Notes: generated by a model from the sequence alone, not told the origin. Positions 36,242 through 45,058 are shown, numbered from the stretch's first letter. The stretch: 64,000 bases of DNA from Vescimonas sanitatis (GCF_049060325.1 NZ_JBMGPW010000001.1:372001-436000); one strand, 5' to 3'. Made by a program: numbers and translations.

Positions 36242-37996
36242 GAGGGAACCGGCTACCGGGCAAGGACGCGCTTTGCAAAATTTTTCAACTTGCCCGAATT
36301 GATGAATCTGTTCAAAGAGGTCGCCGACATCAAAACGGCGGATCAGCTCCACTTACCCACGCCGGAGGTTGCGTATCACACCATCGCCACCAAACCCACA
36401 CAGATCCAGCAGGACATGGTGAAAGCCCTCTCGGAACGAGCGTCCAAGGTACACAGCGGTGCGGTCAGCCCGGATGTGGACAATATGCTCAAAATCACCT
36501 CGGACGGACGCAAGCTGGGGCTTGACCAGCGCATCATCAATCCCATGCTCCCCGACGAAGAAACCACCAAGGTCAATCAGTGCGTGGCGAACATTCTCCA
36601 ATACTGGCGTGACGGCGAGGAGGAAAAACTGACACAGCTTGTGTTTTGCGACATTTCTACGCCAAAGACCACGCCCTCGCAGCGGGCGGCAAAGGCTTCC
36701 CCCGGTACGCTGGACAGCCCGGAAATCCATGCGCTGGAGAGCGCGATTTCATTGGAGGAAAGCACGGAAACGCCGTTCACGGTCTATGAGGATGTGCGCC
36801 AAAAGCTCATTGACGCCGGTATGCCCCCGGAACAGATCGCGTTCATCCACGATGCCAATACGGAGGTCAAAAAGCGGGAACTGTTCGCAAAGGTACGCAG
36901 CGGTCAGGTGCGCGTCCTGATGGGCAGCACGGCCAAGATGGGCGCGGGCACCAACGTGCAGGATCGTTTGGTCGCACTTCACGATTTGGATTGCCCGTGG
37001 CGTCCCCGTGATCTCACGCAGCGAAAAGGCCGCATCGAGCGTCAGGGCAATCAGAACAAGCTCGTTCATGTCTGCCGCTATGTGACCGAAGGGACATTTG
37101 ACGCCTACCTCTGGCAGACCGTTGAGAACAAGCAGAAATTCATCTCTCAGATCATGACCTCAAAATCCCCGGTTCGCTCCTGTGAGGACGTGGACGCTAC
37201 GGCGCTGTCCTTTGCGGAGATTAAAGCGCTATGCGCCGGTGATCCCCGCATCAAAGAGCGCATGGATTTGGACATCGAGGTGTCCAAGCTCAAAATTATG
37301 AAAGCAGACCACAACAGCAAGCAATTCCGCTTGGAGGACAGTCTGCTGAAATACTTCCCGGAAAAGATAGAGGAACACAAGGGCTTTGTTCGTGGGCTGG
37401 AGGCGGATATGCAGACCCTCGCGGCGCATCCGCTCCCGGCAGAGGGCTTTGTCGGCATGGAGATTCGCGGCGACCGGCTCACCGATAAGGAAAACGCCGG
37501 TGCCGCGTTGCTGGATACCTGCAAGGAGGTCAAGGGCAAAGACCCGGTACAGATCGGCAGCTATCGCGGCTTTACCATGTCCGTTGCCTTTGATTCCATG
37601 TGGAAAACGTACACGCTGACGCTGAAAGGCCGGATGACACATCGCGTTGAACTCGGTTCGGATGCCAGAGGCAACCTTGTCCGCATCGAGAACGCGCTGG
37701 ATAAAATGCCGGAGCGTTTGCGCAGTGTTCAGGATCAGCTTGAAAACCTCTATAACCAGCAGGCAGCGGCAAAGGCTGAGGTCGGTAAGCCGTTCCCGCA
37801 GGAGCAGGAGCTGACCGCAAAGACTGCACGGCTCATCGAACTGGATATGGAGCTTAATCTGGACGGCAAGGGACAGCCGCAGCCTGAGCAGGCGATTGCA
37901 AAATCGGCGCGGCCTTCCGTTCTGGACAGGCTGAAAGCGTCGCCTGTTCATGGTGCACCGGAAAAGCCCCACAAAAAAGAAATGGAGGCACGATAA
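36242..37996 (+). pseudogene. 3' part of the giant methylase/helicase gene
   Basis: From GAG 36242 the frame reads EGTGYRARTRFAKFFN and runs 584 codons. It contains the second helicase lobe: IAFIHDANTEVKKRELFAKV, GSTAKMGAGTNVQDRLVALH and LTQRKGRIERQGNQ (motifs V and VI). A coiled-coil tail follows. It has no ribosome site of its own; TTG 36290 is only the nearest start-like codon. It is the continuation of the gene at 19944. The stop shares one base with the DUF3849 start. Confidence 0.9.
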
Positions 37997-38493
37997 TGAA
38001 AAATATCCTCGTTTACAAACACCCGGCAGCCTACGCCAGAGAGCATGACGAGCTTGCTGCCTACCGCGCCTCCAATCAGGCAAACGCAGCCTGCAAGGAA
38101 GCGATTGAAGCCGCCATCCGCGACCACTACCGGGATAACCGGCTGGATACAGTGGCAGTCGATCAGGTGGTGCAGCAGTTCGGCTATGACCGCACGTTCC
38201 ATGTCCTTGCCATCACCGTCTGTCAAGCGGACTGGGACAGACGCTATTCTCCCGACAACAGGGCTTGGGCCAACGCCATGTCCATCCCCGCCAATCCTGA
38301 CGCATGGGGTACTGACCGCAACTGCTATCTGGCCGTCAGCAGCCATCCCGGTCTGGTCGATCTGTTTCTCAGCCAGACGCGCAAAGCCTACGCGCAGGAG
38401 CGGCAGAAAACCTCTGTCCGGGACAAGCTGAAAAAGCCGCCTGAAACAACTTCGCCGAAAATTTCGGCGAAGTCCAAAGCCCCGGAGCGTTGA
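37996..38493 (+). CDS. DUF3849 domain protein
   Basis: The 165-residue protein begins MKNILVYKHPAAYAREHDELAAY and has AANACKEAIEAAIRDHY-like helices and GYDRTFHVLAITVCQADWDRR. It belongs to DUF3849, whose genes usually follow the helicase gene in such ICEs. The C-terminus (about residues 140-165) is basic and includes TSPKISAK from the 25-bp palindrome. The start overlaps the helicase stop (TAATG). Confidence 0.8.
   Translation: MKNILVYKHPAAYAREHDELAAYRASNQANAACKEAIEAAIRDHYRDNRLDTVAVDQVVQQFGYDRTFHVLAITVCQADWDRRYSPDNRAWANAMSIPANPDAWGTDRNCYLAVSSHPGLVDLFLSQTRKAYAQERQKTSVRDKLKKPPETTSPKISAKSKAPER
38449..38473. repeat. 25-bp palindrome, copy 2 (inside DUF3849 gene)
   Basis: The same arms and central A as at 1061-1085, base for base, in the same frame. 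It lies 24 bp upstream of mobC, so it could also serve the relaxosome region. Confidence 0.9.
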
Positions 38494-38496
38494 GCG

Positions 38497-38835
38497 ATGG
38501 CAAAACGCAAGCGGGACATTCAGCTCAAATTCCGCGTCACGCCGCAGGAACGGGAAATGATTGAAACAAAGATGGCACAGTTCGGCACCACCAACATGGC
38601 GGCGTATCTCCGCAAGATGGCGATTGACGGATACGTAGTAAAGCTCGATCTCCCGGAGCTGCGGGAGCTGGTGTCCCTGCTTCGGTATTCCAGCAACAAC
38701 CTCAATCAGCTCACCCGCCGCGCCCACGAAACAGGCCGCATCTATGAGGCCGATCTGGAGGACATTCAGCAAAGTCAGGAACGGATATGGACGGCGGCAG
38801 AGAAAATCGTTTCCTCGCTGGCGGCGCTGAAATAA
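38497..38835 (+). CDS. mobC: MobC-like relaxosome protein
   Basis: The 112-residue protein MAKRKRDIQLKFRVTPQEREMIETKM has a ribbon-helix-helix start and TNMAAYLRKMAIDGYV, then LVSLLRYSSNNLNQLTRRAHETG, the classic MobC pattern. It binds near oriT and helps the relaxase. It lies 3 bp after DUF3849; the relaxase gene is 2.6 kb downstream, with other genes inserted between. Confidence 0.87.
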   Translation: MAKRKRDIQLKFRVTPQEREMIETKMAQFGTTNMAAYLRKMAIDGYVVKLDLPELRELVSLLRYSSNNLNQLTRRAHETGRIYEADLEDIQQSQERIWTAAEKIVSSLAALK

Positions 38836-38839
38836 GTCG

Positions 38840-38868
38840 CAGGGGCGGCGGAATGACCGCCGCCCCTG
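38840..38868. terminator. 12-bp perfect hairpin after mobC
   Basis: CAGGGGCGGCGG (38840-38851) pairs with CCGCCGCCCCTG (38857-38868) around AATGA. No T-run follows, so termination is uncertain. Confidence 0.55.
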
Positions 38869-38890
38869 TCCGCACAAAAGCCCTGCATTG

Positions 38891-38919
38891 TTGAAAAGCG
38901 CGTGTTGTCATGGTATTCT
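38891..38919 (+). promoter_or_regulatory. Candidate promoter of the CD1845-type gene
   Basis: TTGAAA 38891-38896 and TATTCT 38914-38919 are 17 bp apart, upstream of ATG 38962. Confidence 0.5.
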
Positions 38920-38961
38920 GATATTAGAAAAGCATAACGTCTTTGAAAAGGAGGCCGTCAA

Positions 38962-39249
38962 ATGTCTATTCTGAAAATTATCCTTGTGCCGCTATCGCTT
39001 ATCCTGTCCCTGTTCGTCTGGCTGTGCGCGGGGCTGCTGTCTTGCTCCGGCTTCGCGTTCAAGCTGGCAAGCGGCCTGCTCTCCCTGTTGGCCATCGCCG
39101 TGATGATTACCTACTCTGTAAAAAACGGCATTATCCTCCTTGTGCTGGCGTTTCTAATCAGCCCGATGGGACTTCCGCTGCTGGCGGTGCAGGGACTTGG
39201 CAAGCTGCAAGACGTGAACGCTGCCATGAAAGACTTCATCCATAGTTAA
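38962..39249 (+). CDS. CD1845 family membrane protein
   Basis: The 95-residue protein MSILKIILVPLSLILSLFVWL has three hydrophobic segments (about residues 4-25, 30-52 and 56-72) and fits the small CD1845 membrane family of CTn elements. The function is unknown. A GAAAGGAGG site precedes the ATG, and a good terminator follows. Confidence 0.8.
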   Translation: MSILKIILVPLSLILSLFVWLCAGLLSCSGFAFKLASGLLSLLAIAVMITYSVKNGIILLVLAFLISPMGLPLLAVQGLGKLQDVNAAMKDFIHS

Positions 39250-39253
39250 AGCG

Positions 39254-39285
39254 CAAGCCGGGGCGAACGCCTCGGCTTGTTTTCT
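39254..39285 (+). terminator. Intrinsic terminator after the CD1845-type gene
   Basis: CAAGCCGGGGC (39254-39264) pairs with GCCTCGGCTTG (39269-39279) around GAAC, followed by TTTTC. Confidence 0.8.
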
Positions 39286-39318
39286 CATAAATCTCGTTTT
39301 TGATTTTACTCAAAGAGA

Positions 39319-39368
39319 TTGTAAAAACTACCTCTCTGTGCTATAATGTCTACGAACGTTAGAGAGGT
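39319..39368 (+). promoter_or_regulatory. abiE promoter with flanking operator repeats
   Basis: TTGTAA 39319-39324 and TATAAT 39342-39347 are 17 bp apart. ACCTCTCT (39330-39337) and its inverted partner AGAGAGGT (39361-39368) flank the -10. AbiEi antitoxins are known to repress their own promoter through inverted repeats, so these are likely operators. Confidence 0.75.
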
Positions 39369-39375
39369 GAGCATT

Positions 39376-40137
39376 ATGAAGCACTATGAGAAGCTGCTGG
39401 AATTAGGCTGTTTCAGCAAAAACGATCTGGAGCAGATCACCGGCAGCGAAGCTGCGGCCAAATGGCTTTGCCGGGAGTATCAAAAGAAAGGCTACATTGA
39501 GCGCGTAAAGCGGGATTTGTATGTTGCTATCAGTCTGGAAACTCAACAGCCCATTGCCAACCGCTATGTGATAGCCTCTCACATCAGTAACGATGCCGCC
39601 GTATCGTATCACAGCGCTTTCGAGTTTTACGGTTACAGCAATCAGGTCTTTTACGAAACGCAAGTGACCAGCGAGAGCCGGTTCCGGGATTTTGAATACG
39701 ACGGCGTGACATACCGGCGGATTGCCCCGCGCATTACTGGCGGTATCACCGAGATAAACGGAACCCGTGTCACAACGCTGGAGCGGACGGTAATTGATTC
39801 TATCAATCTGTTTGAGAAAATCGGTGGGCTGGAAGAACTTTTGCGCTGCCTTGCGCTGATCCCCGCGCTGGATGAAGCAGCGCTTTCAGCCTGCCTCGCG
39901 GAGTATGAAAGCGGCTTTCTCTATCAAAAAACGGGCTATATTCTGTCCGCCTTTGCAGCCAGTCTCGGCCTCTCTGATAGTTTTTTCGCCATGTGCAAAT
40001 CGCACCTCCCGAAAGGAAAATCCTATTTATCAAGCGAGAGCCAAGGCTTCATCTGGCACGAGGAATGGAAGCTGTATGCGCCGAAAAATCTGATGCACAT
40101 GATAGATAAAGGGGTAACAGACTATGATGCAATTTGA
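39376..40137 (+). CDS. abiEi: AbiEi-type antitoxin/transcription regulator
   Basis: The 253-residue protein begins MKHYEKLLELGCFSKNDLEQITG (winged-helix N-terminus), continues with KKGYIERVKRDLYVAIS and ASHISNDAAVSYHSAFEFYGY, and fits the AbiEi antitoxin family. It neutralises and regulates the toxin AbiEii in type IV toxin-antitoxin systems, some of which give phage abortive infection. ATG 39376 follows GAGGTG; the longer frame from 39346 would begin inside the operator. It overlaps abiEii by 14 bp. Confidence 0.88.
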   Translation: MKHYEKLLELGCFSKNDLEQITGSEAAAKWLCREYQKKGYIERVKRDLYVAISLETQQPIANRYVIASHISNDAAVSYHSAFEFYGYSNQVFYETQVTSESRFRDFEYDGVTYRRIAPRITGGITEINGTRVTTLERTVIDSINLFEKIGGLEELLRCLALIPALDEAALSACLAEYESGFLYQKTGYILSAFAASLGLSDSFFAMCKSHLPKGKSYLSSESQGFIWHEEWKLYAPKNLMHMIDKGVTDYDAI

Positions 40138-41098
40138 CAGAATGTCCTTGGGCAAGAAAGCCCGTGAATTGGGCTTCGTCCGTGATACCTTTGAAAAGGT
40201 TTGCCGTCTGGCCGATGTGCTGGATTTTATTCAAAAGGATGAGCTGCTTTCCAACGCGCTGGCGCTGAAAGGCGGAACGGCCATTAACCTGACTATCTTT
40301 AATTTACCCCGGCTGTCTGTTGACATCGACATGGACTTTTCTGAGAATGTTCCCCGTGAAGAAATGCTTGCAATACGGAAGCAGATCACGGAGCGGATCA
40401 GTAAATACATGACCGCCGCAGGGTATCATCTGAGCCAGAAATCCAAAACGTATCACGCTCTGGACTCCTTTGTTTATGAGTATCAAAATACTGGCGGGAT
40501 GAAAGACAACCTCAAAATCGAGATCAATTATATGCTTCGCTGCCATGTGTTAGCGCCGGTGCGCAGGACGGTCAATCTGCCTTGGCTGGAACAGGAGCTT
40601 ACTGTTTTGAGCGTCGATCCGCTGGAAATCTACGGTTCAAAGATCGTTGCACTTCTCAACCGCGCAGCTCCCCGCGACCTCTACGACATACATACAATGA
40701 TGGAGTATGGATTGTTTGACGAATCGCAGGAACCCATGCTGAAAAAGTGCGTCATGTTTTATAGCGCCATTGGCTCCGACAGCGTTCCAGACCGATTCCA
40801 TTTCGAGCAGATCGCCTCGGTGTCCCAGCAGCGTGTCAAAACCGACCTTATCCCGGTACTGCGCCGTGGCACTTGGTTTGATGCGCAGCAGGCGCATGAA
40901 CAGGTCATCGCCTATCTGGAAAAACTGCTGACGCCGGACGAACGGGAGCTTTCCTTCTGGACTTCGTTCGGCCAGCAGGAATACCGCCCGGAGCTGCTTT
41001 TCCAAGACGCAGATATTCTCGCTCGTATCGGGCAGCATCCGATGGCACTCTGGAAATGCAGCGATAGGCAGAATAAGCCCGCAGCAGAAACGGACTGA
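40124..41098 (+). CDS. abiEii: AbiEii-type nucleotidyltransferase toxin
   Basis: The 324-residue protein has the nucleotidyltransferase signature LKGGTAINLTIFNLPRLSVDIDMDF (about residues 48-72), with the DxD pair. VDPLEIYGSKIVALLNRAAPRDLYDI follows near 170, as in AbiEii/AbiGii toxins. The toxin is reported to modify tRNA ends and stall growth. On an ICE it can stabilise the element and defend the host. The active-site motif is intact. Confidence 0.88.
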   Translation: MMQFDRMSLGKKARELGFVRDTFEKVCRLADVLDFIQKDELLSNALALKGGTAINLTIFNLPRLSVDIDMDFSENVPREEMLAIRKQITERISKYMTAAGYHLSQKSKTYHALDSFVYEYQNTGGMKDNLKIEINYMLRCHVLAPVRRTVNLPWLEQELTVLSVDPLEIYGSKIVALLNRAAPRDLYDIHTMMEYGLFDESQEPMLKKCVMFYSAIGSDSVPDRFHFEQIASVSQQRVKTDLIPVLRRGTWFDAQQAHEQVIAYLEKLLTPDERELSFWTSFGQQEYRPELLFQDADILARIGQHPMALWKCSDRQNKPAAETD

Positions 41099-41105
41099 GG
41101 TCAGT

Positions 41106-41420
41106 ATGAAGAAGCACGGACATTACTGTAAAATCTGCGGCGAGTATAAGGCAAACGAAAAATTCTCTGGCAAAGGTCATGCCGCCCATATCTGCAAAGC
41201 CTGTTCTACTCTGCCACCGGAAAAGAAAGCTGAGATGCTGGCAATCAACCGGCTGCTGAATCTTCCGTGGCAGCTTTCCAAAGAACAAAAAGATTGGTTA
41301 AGGCGCAGGACGCATGATCGCCGCACCGAGGTCAAAGCACTTGCCCAGCAGCAATACGAAGTGCGTTTTGGATACGCGCACACTTGTGATGAGCTGGATG
41401 ATGCAGAAGAAATAGAATAG
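41106..41420 (+). CDS. Small zinc-finger-like ICE protein
   Basis: The 104-residue protein MKKHGHYCKICGEYKANEKF with HICKACSTLPP shows a CxxC...CxxC treble-clef pattern, followed by a charged helical part. It starts 7 bp after abiEii, so may be co-transcribed. The function is unknown. A UUCG-loop terminator follows. Confidence 0.7.
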   Translation: MKKHGHYCKICGEYKANEKFSGKGHAAHICKACSTLPPEKKAEMLAINRLLNLPWQLSKEQKDWLRRRTHDRRTEVKALAQQQYEVRFGYAHTCDELDDAEEIE

Positions 41421-41424
41421 TGTA

Positions 41425-41457
41425 AAACGGTCTGCTTCGGCAGGCCGTTTGACTTTT
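41425..41457 (+). terminator. Terminator with UUCG loop
   Basis: AAACGGTCTGC (41425-41435) pairs with GCAGGCCGTTT (41440-41450) around TTCG, one wobble, followed by GACTTTTC. Confidence 0.75.
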
Positions 41458-41473
41458 CAAGGAGGTGTCCAAC

Positions 41474-42898
41474 ATGGCAACCACGCGCCTGATGCCTCTG
41501 CACACTGGCAAAGGCCGCACGGTGGGACAGGCCATCAGCGCTATCATCGACTACACCGAAAATCCGCAAAAGACGGACGGCGGCAGGCTGATAACAAGCT
41601 GGCAATGCGACAGCAGGATCGCCGACGCCGAGTTTCTTTTCACCAAGAATCAGTACATCCAAAAGACCGGCAGAGTGCACGGCGAGGACGATGTGATCGC
41701 CTACCATCTGCGGCAATCCTTTGTCCCCGGAGAGATCACACCGGAGGACGCGAACCGTTTGGGCTGTGAGCTGGCCAAGCGCTTCACCAAGGGCAATCAC
41801 GCCTATATCGTCTGCACCCATATCGACAAAGCCCATATTCACAATCATGTGATCTGGAACTCCACCGCACTCAGCCAGACCCGGAAATTCAGAAACTTTT
41901 GGGGCAGCAGCCGCGCCGTGCGGCGGCTCAACGATACCATCTGCATCGAGAACGGCTACTCCATCGTGGAGAATCCGAAGCGCCACGGCAAGAGCTACAA
42001 CAAGTGGCTGGGCGACAAAAAGAAGCCCTCCCACCGGGAGCGGATATGCGCGGCCATTGACGATGCGCTGGCGCAAAAGCCCGACAGCTTTGAAACGCTG
42101 CTGGAGCTGCTGCGGCGGGCCGGGTATGAGGTCAAGGGCAAGAAAGTCCCGTCCCTGTTAGGCGGCGAACAGAAAAAATCCATTCGCATGGATACCCTCG
42201 GCGTCGGTTATACTCCCGCAGATCTCCGCGCGGTGATTGCAGGTGAAAAGGCGCATACGCCGCAAAAGAACGTCGCCGCGCCGGTCAAACCGGAAAAGCG
42301 CAGCGGGAATCTGCTGGTGGACATTCAGACAAAATTACGCGCTGGCAAAGGTGCCGGTTATGCGCGTTGGGCGACGTTGTTCAATTTGAAGCAGATGGCA
42401 CAGACGGTGGCCTATCTGCAAGACCATGAGCTTTTAGATTACGCCGTTCTCTCAGAGAAAGCGGCGGAAGCGTCCGCTCACTTCAACGAGCTTTCCGCAA
42501 GGATTAAGGCTGCGGAAACACGCATGGCCGAGATTGCGGTGCTGCGGGAGCATATTGTCAATTACGCCAAGACCCGCGATACCTACGTTGCCTATCGCAA
42601 GGCCGGGTACTCCAAGAAATTTCTTGCAGAGCATGAAAGCGAGATCACGATCCACAAGGCCGCAAAGAACTATTTTGATGGACTGGGCTTCAAGAAGCTG
42701 CCCACCATCAAGGCGCTGAATACCGAGTACGCCGAGCTGCTGGCGGAGAAGAAAGCGGCCTACGCCGACTACCGAAAAGCCCGTGAGGAAATGAAAGAGC
42801 TGCTGACGGCCAAGGCCAATATCGACCGTATTCTGGAGCTGGACAAGGAGCAGGAGGAAGCGAATGAACGACGGGAAAAAGAGGCAGAGCAGCGCTGA
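41474..42898 (+). CDS. Relaxase/mobilization nuclease of the ICE
   Basis: The 474-residue protein begins MATTRLMPLHTGKGRTVGQAIS. It has the HUH relaxase motifs: YIVCTHIDKAHIHNHVIWNS near residue 115 gives the metal-binding His cluster, and Tyr residues near 27-30 (AIIDYTENP) are candidates for the nicking Tyr. A coiled coil fills the C-terminus. It nicks oriT and pilots the strand to the coupling protein. GGAGGTG stands 6 bp before ATG 41474. A cluster of hairpins follows directly. Confidence 0.9.
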   Translation: MATTRLMPLHTGKGRTVGQAISAIIDYTENPQKTDGGRLITSWQCDSRIADAEFLFTKNQYIQKTGRVHGEDDVIAYHLRQSFVPGEITPEDANRLGCELAKRFTKGNHAYIVCTHIDKAHIHNHVIWNSTALSQTRKFRNFWGSSRAVRRLNDTICIENGYSIVENPKRHGKSYNKWLGDKKKPSHRERICAAIDDALAQKPDSFETLLELLRRAGYEVKGKKVPSLLGGEQKKSIRMDTLGVGYTPADLRAVIAGEKAHTPQKNVAAPVKPEKRSGNLLVDIQTKLRAGKGAGYARWATLFNLKQMAQTVAYLQDHELLDYAVLSEKAAEASAHFNELSARIKAAETRMAEIAVLREHIVNYAKTRDTYVAYRKAGYSKKFLAEHESEITIHKAAKNYFDGLGFKKLPTIKALNTEYAELLAEKKAAYADYRKAREEMKELLTAKANIDRILELDKEQEEANERREKEAEQR

Positions 42899-42913
42899 GC
42901 TGCCTGCCCATAA

Positions 42914-43050
42914 GCGATTTGCAAAATCGCGCAGCCGATGGATTTATCCATCGTTCCAGAACACAGTTTTTGTGTTCTGCGGGGATTGGGGCAGCGCCCC
43001 AACAAGCATGAAACAGGCGGGCTCCGTGTAAACGGAATCCGCCTGTTTTT
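42914..43050. other. Five consecutive perfect hairpins downstream of the relaxase
   Basis: Stems are 42914-42930 (GCGATTT/AAATCGC), 42936-42953 (CGATGGAT/ATCCATCG), 42957-42979 (CAGAACACA/TGTGTTCTG), 42986-43002 (TTGGGGC/GCCCCAA) and 43013-43046 (ACAGGCGG/CCGCCTGT, followed by T). The last looks like a terminator. The others suggest an oriT, a single-strand origin or a structured RNA. The gap 42899-43289 holds no gene otherwise, apart from a promoter at its end. Confidence 0.6.
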
Positions 43051-43224
43051 GCAAAGTGGGTACCGCTTTGCATTGCTTGCCGCTTTCTTGCCCCCGTTCG
43101 TACCCCCGTTTTCCCCTCTACCCATACTACAATCCGAAAGGGGCGTTTTGGCCAGTTTCGGAGGACTTTTTCAAAAAATGTCGCTCCTATCCGTAACTTT
43201 TCTCTGAACACTTCGCCGGATGCC

Positions 43225-43253
43225 TTGTGTTTCTTCGGATATTCGTATATAAT
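43225..43253 (+). promoter_or_regulatory. Promoter of the HTH/sigma accessory operon
   Basis: TTGTGT 43225-43230 and TATAAT 43248-43253 are 17 bp apart; ATG of the HTH gene is at 43290. Confidence 0.65.
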
Positions 43254-43289
43254 GTATCGTGTTGAGTATTATCCATGCGGAGGTGCGGT

Positions 43290-43499
43290 ATGAACGGGAT
43301 CAAGGGCTATATCTCCATTCGGGAGGCGTCCTACCGTTGGGGCGTGTCAGAGCGGCGGGTCAACCAATATTGCGCCGAGGGGCGGATCCCCGGCGCGTCC
43401 CGGTTCGGGCGTTCATGGGCGATCCCGGAAAACGCGGAAAAGCCCTCCGACCCGCGCTTTCAGGAACAGCGCCGCGATCCCGGCAGGACAAGCACCTGA
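43290..43499 (+). CDS. Small helix-turn-helix (excisionase-like) protein
   Basis: The 69-residue protein MNGIKGYISIREASYRWGVSERRVNQYC, then GRIPGASRFGRSWAIP, is a MerR/excisionase-type winged helix of the HTH_17 class. GGAGGTG precedes the ATG. It may regulate the accessory operon or assist recombination. It is the first gene after the promoter, 48 bp before the sigma factor gene. Confidence 0.8.
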   Translation: MNGIKGYISIREASYRWGVSERRVNQYCAEGRIPGASRFGRSWAIPENAEKPSDPRFQEQRRDPGRTST

Positions 43500-43547
43500 C
43501 AGACTCCCGGCTACATTTGAAGCAGCCGCAAAAAGGAAGTGAACGTT

Positions 43548-44096
43548 ATGACCTGCGACGAGAGCTTATACCGCCAATATCTGAGCGGCGACGACGAAGG
43601 GCTCAATGCCCTGATGAAAAAATACGGCGACCCCCTGACCCTGTATATCGACGGCTATCTGCACGACGTTCACGAGGCGGAGGAGCTGATGCTGGATGTT
43701 TTCGCCTATCTGTTCACGAAAAAGCCCCGCATCCGGGACGGCGGCTTCAAGGCGTATCTATATAAGGCGGCGCGGCACATGGCGCTGCGCCATAAGAGTA
43801 AACGAAAGCCCCTGTTCAGCCTCGATACGCTGACCGGCGAGCTGGACGGGCGGCTGCTGGCGGAGGAGGTCATCCGGACAGAGGAGCGAAACCGCATCCT
43901 GCACTTCTGCATGGATGAAATGAACCCGGACTATCGGGAAGTCCTCTATCTCACCTATTTCGAGGATATGAGCTACGCACAGGCGGCGGAGGTCACGGGA
44001 AAAACGGTGAAGCAGATCACCAACATGGTGTATCGCGGAAAGGAAAGCCTGCGAAGGCTCTTAGAACGGGAGGGAATCACAAATGCGGAGTCATGA
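43548..44096 (+). CDS. ECF-type sigma factor
   Basis: The 182-residue protein has sigma region 2 (YRQYLSGDDEGLNALMKKYGDPL, then EAEELMLDVFAYLF) and region 4 (MNPDYREVLYLTYFEDMSYAQAAEVTGKTVKQITNMVYRG). This is the two-domain build of extracytoplasmic-function sigma factors. GGAAGTG stands before ATG 43548. The following membrane proteins and PrsW protease suggest control by regulated proteolysis. Its likely targets include the surface-protein operon; that link is inference. Confidence 0.88.
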   Translation: MTCDESLYRQYLSGDDEGLNALMKKYGDPLTLYIDGYLHDVHEAEELMLDVFAYLFTKKPRIRDGGFKAYLYKAARHMALRHKSKRKPLFSLDTLTGELDGRLLAEEVIRTEERNRILHFCMDEMNPDYREVLYLTYFEDMSYAQAAEVTGKTVKQITNMVYRGKESLRRLLEREGITNAES

Positions 44097-44445
44097 GGAA
44101 CGGGTCGCTGAGACGAAGCGGCGCATCGCCCAAATTGAGCGGGAAAAACGGCTGCGGCGCAATACGATCACCATGGCTTCTGCCGTGGCGGCGTGTCTTG
44201 TGCTGCTCATAGGAGCGTCCCTCGCCATGCCCGGCATTGCCGCAAACATCCAGACAGGCGACTACTCCGGCTTTGAAACGGCGGCCAGTATGTACGGCGG
44301 CGGCGCTGCCTTGGGATACATCGTCATAGGGCTGCTGGCGTTTTTACTCGGCGTGTGCGTGACCGTTCTGTGCTTCCGGCTGCGGCAGATGAGCCGTGAG
44401 GACGGGCAGAACGAGGAAAGCGAGGATGCGCATGGAGCTGATTGA
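44083..44445 (+). CDS. Small membrane protein, candidate anti-sigma factor (paralogue 1)
   Basis: The 120-residue protein has a charged cytoplasmic N-terminus (EERVAETKRRIAQIEREKRLRR), two membrane helices (about residues 29-52 and 75-98) and an acidic tail. It overlaps the sigma gene by 14 bp, the usual place of an anti-sigma gene. It resembles the protein at 45844: both have an RVA--K-R start and end the second helix with LCFRLR. The anti-sigma role is inferred from position. Confidence 0.7.
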   Translation: MRSHEERVAETKRRIAQIEREKRLRRNTITMASAVAACLVLLIGASLAMPGIAANIQTGDYSGFETAASMYGGGAALGYIVIGLLAFLLGVCVTVLCFRLRQMSREDGQNEESEDAHGAD

Positions 44446-45058
44446 GAACCTGCTGCAACTGCTGGTCACGTTCGTGGGTGCGCTGCTTTCGGGTATCTCC
44501 TACCGGAAAAGCCGCAGGCAGGCGTATTTTCTGCTGCTGTGCTTCTACGGCTGCTTTGCCCTTGGTTCGCTCTACTGGACGCTGTATCTGCTGCTGTTCG
44601 ACACCACGCCGCGCGTCTTTTATGTGTCGGAGTTCGGCTGGGTGGCCAGCGTCATTTTCCTGCGCATTTTGCAGGCCACGCTCTCCACCCCAGAGGAACG
44701 CGCCTTCCGCTGCCGCAGGGCATGGCTTGCGCCTGTGTTCGGTGTGCCGCTGCTGGCGTTCTATTGCACCTTCGGGGACATCCTCTCCAACCTGATCTGG
44801 TGCGGCATGATGATCGTTCTCTCTTACTGCGCCATCCGGGGGCTTGTCTACACCAATGGACAGACGGGCACGGCGCGGAATATGCGGTGGTTTCACATCG
44901 GCGTGCTGTGCTTTGCCGGTTCGGAATATCTGCTCTGGACGGCGGGCTGCTTTTGGCCGGATACCTCACCGGCAAGCCCCACCTTCTGGTGCGATATGCT
45001 GCTGACGCTTGCCATATTGGGGCTGCTGCCCGCCACGAGAAAGGCGGTGGAAGCGTGA
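44432..45058 (+). CDS. Polytopic membrane protein
   Basis: The 208-residue protein MELIENLLQLLVTFVGALLSGISY has about six hydrophobic helices and no recognised catalytic motif. It overlaps both neighbours (14 bp upstream; GTGA with the PrsW gene), so it is translated in step with them. It could be a sensor or partner for the protease. No family name is assigned. Confidence 0.7.
   Translation: MELIENLLQLLVTFVGALLSGISYRKSRRQAYFLLLCFYGCFALGSLYWTLYLLLFDTTPRVFYVSEFGWVASVIFLRILQATLSTPEERAFRCRRAWLAPVFGVPLLAFYCTFGDILSNLIWCGMMIVLSYCAIRGLVYTNGQTGTARNMRWFHIGVLCFAGSEYLLWTAGCFWPDTSPASPTFWCDMLLTLAILGLLPATRKAVEA

Noticed and set aside
36290..37996. Separate helicase gene starting at TTG 36290
   Set aside because: The frame continues unbroken upstream to the GAGGG junction at 36242 and matches the interrupted gene at 19944; no ribosome site precedes the TTG.
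44539..45054. N-terminal extension of the PrsW gene
   Set aside because: It runs out of frame through the upstream membrane-protein gene; the GTG at 45055 overlapping that gene's stop is the natural start.
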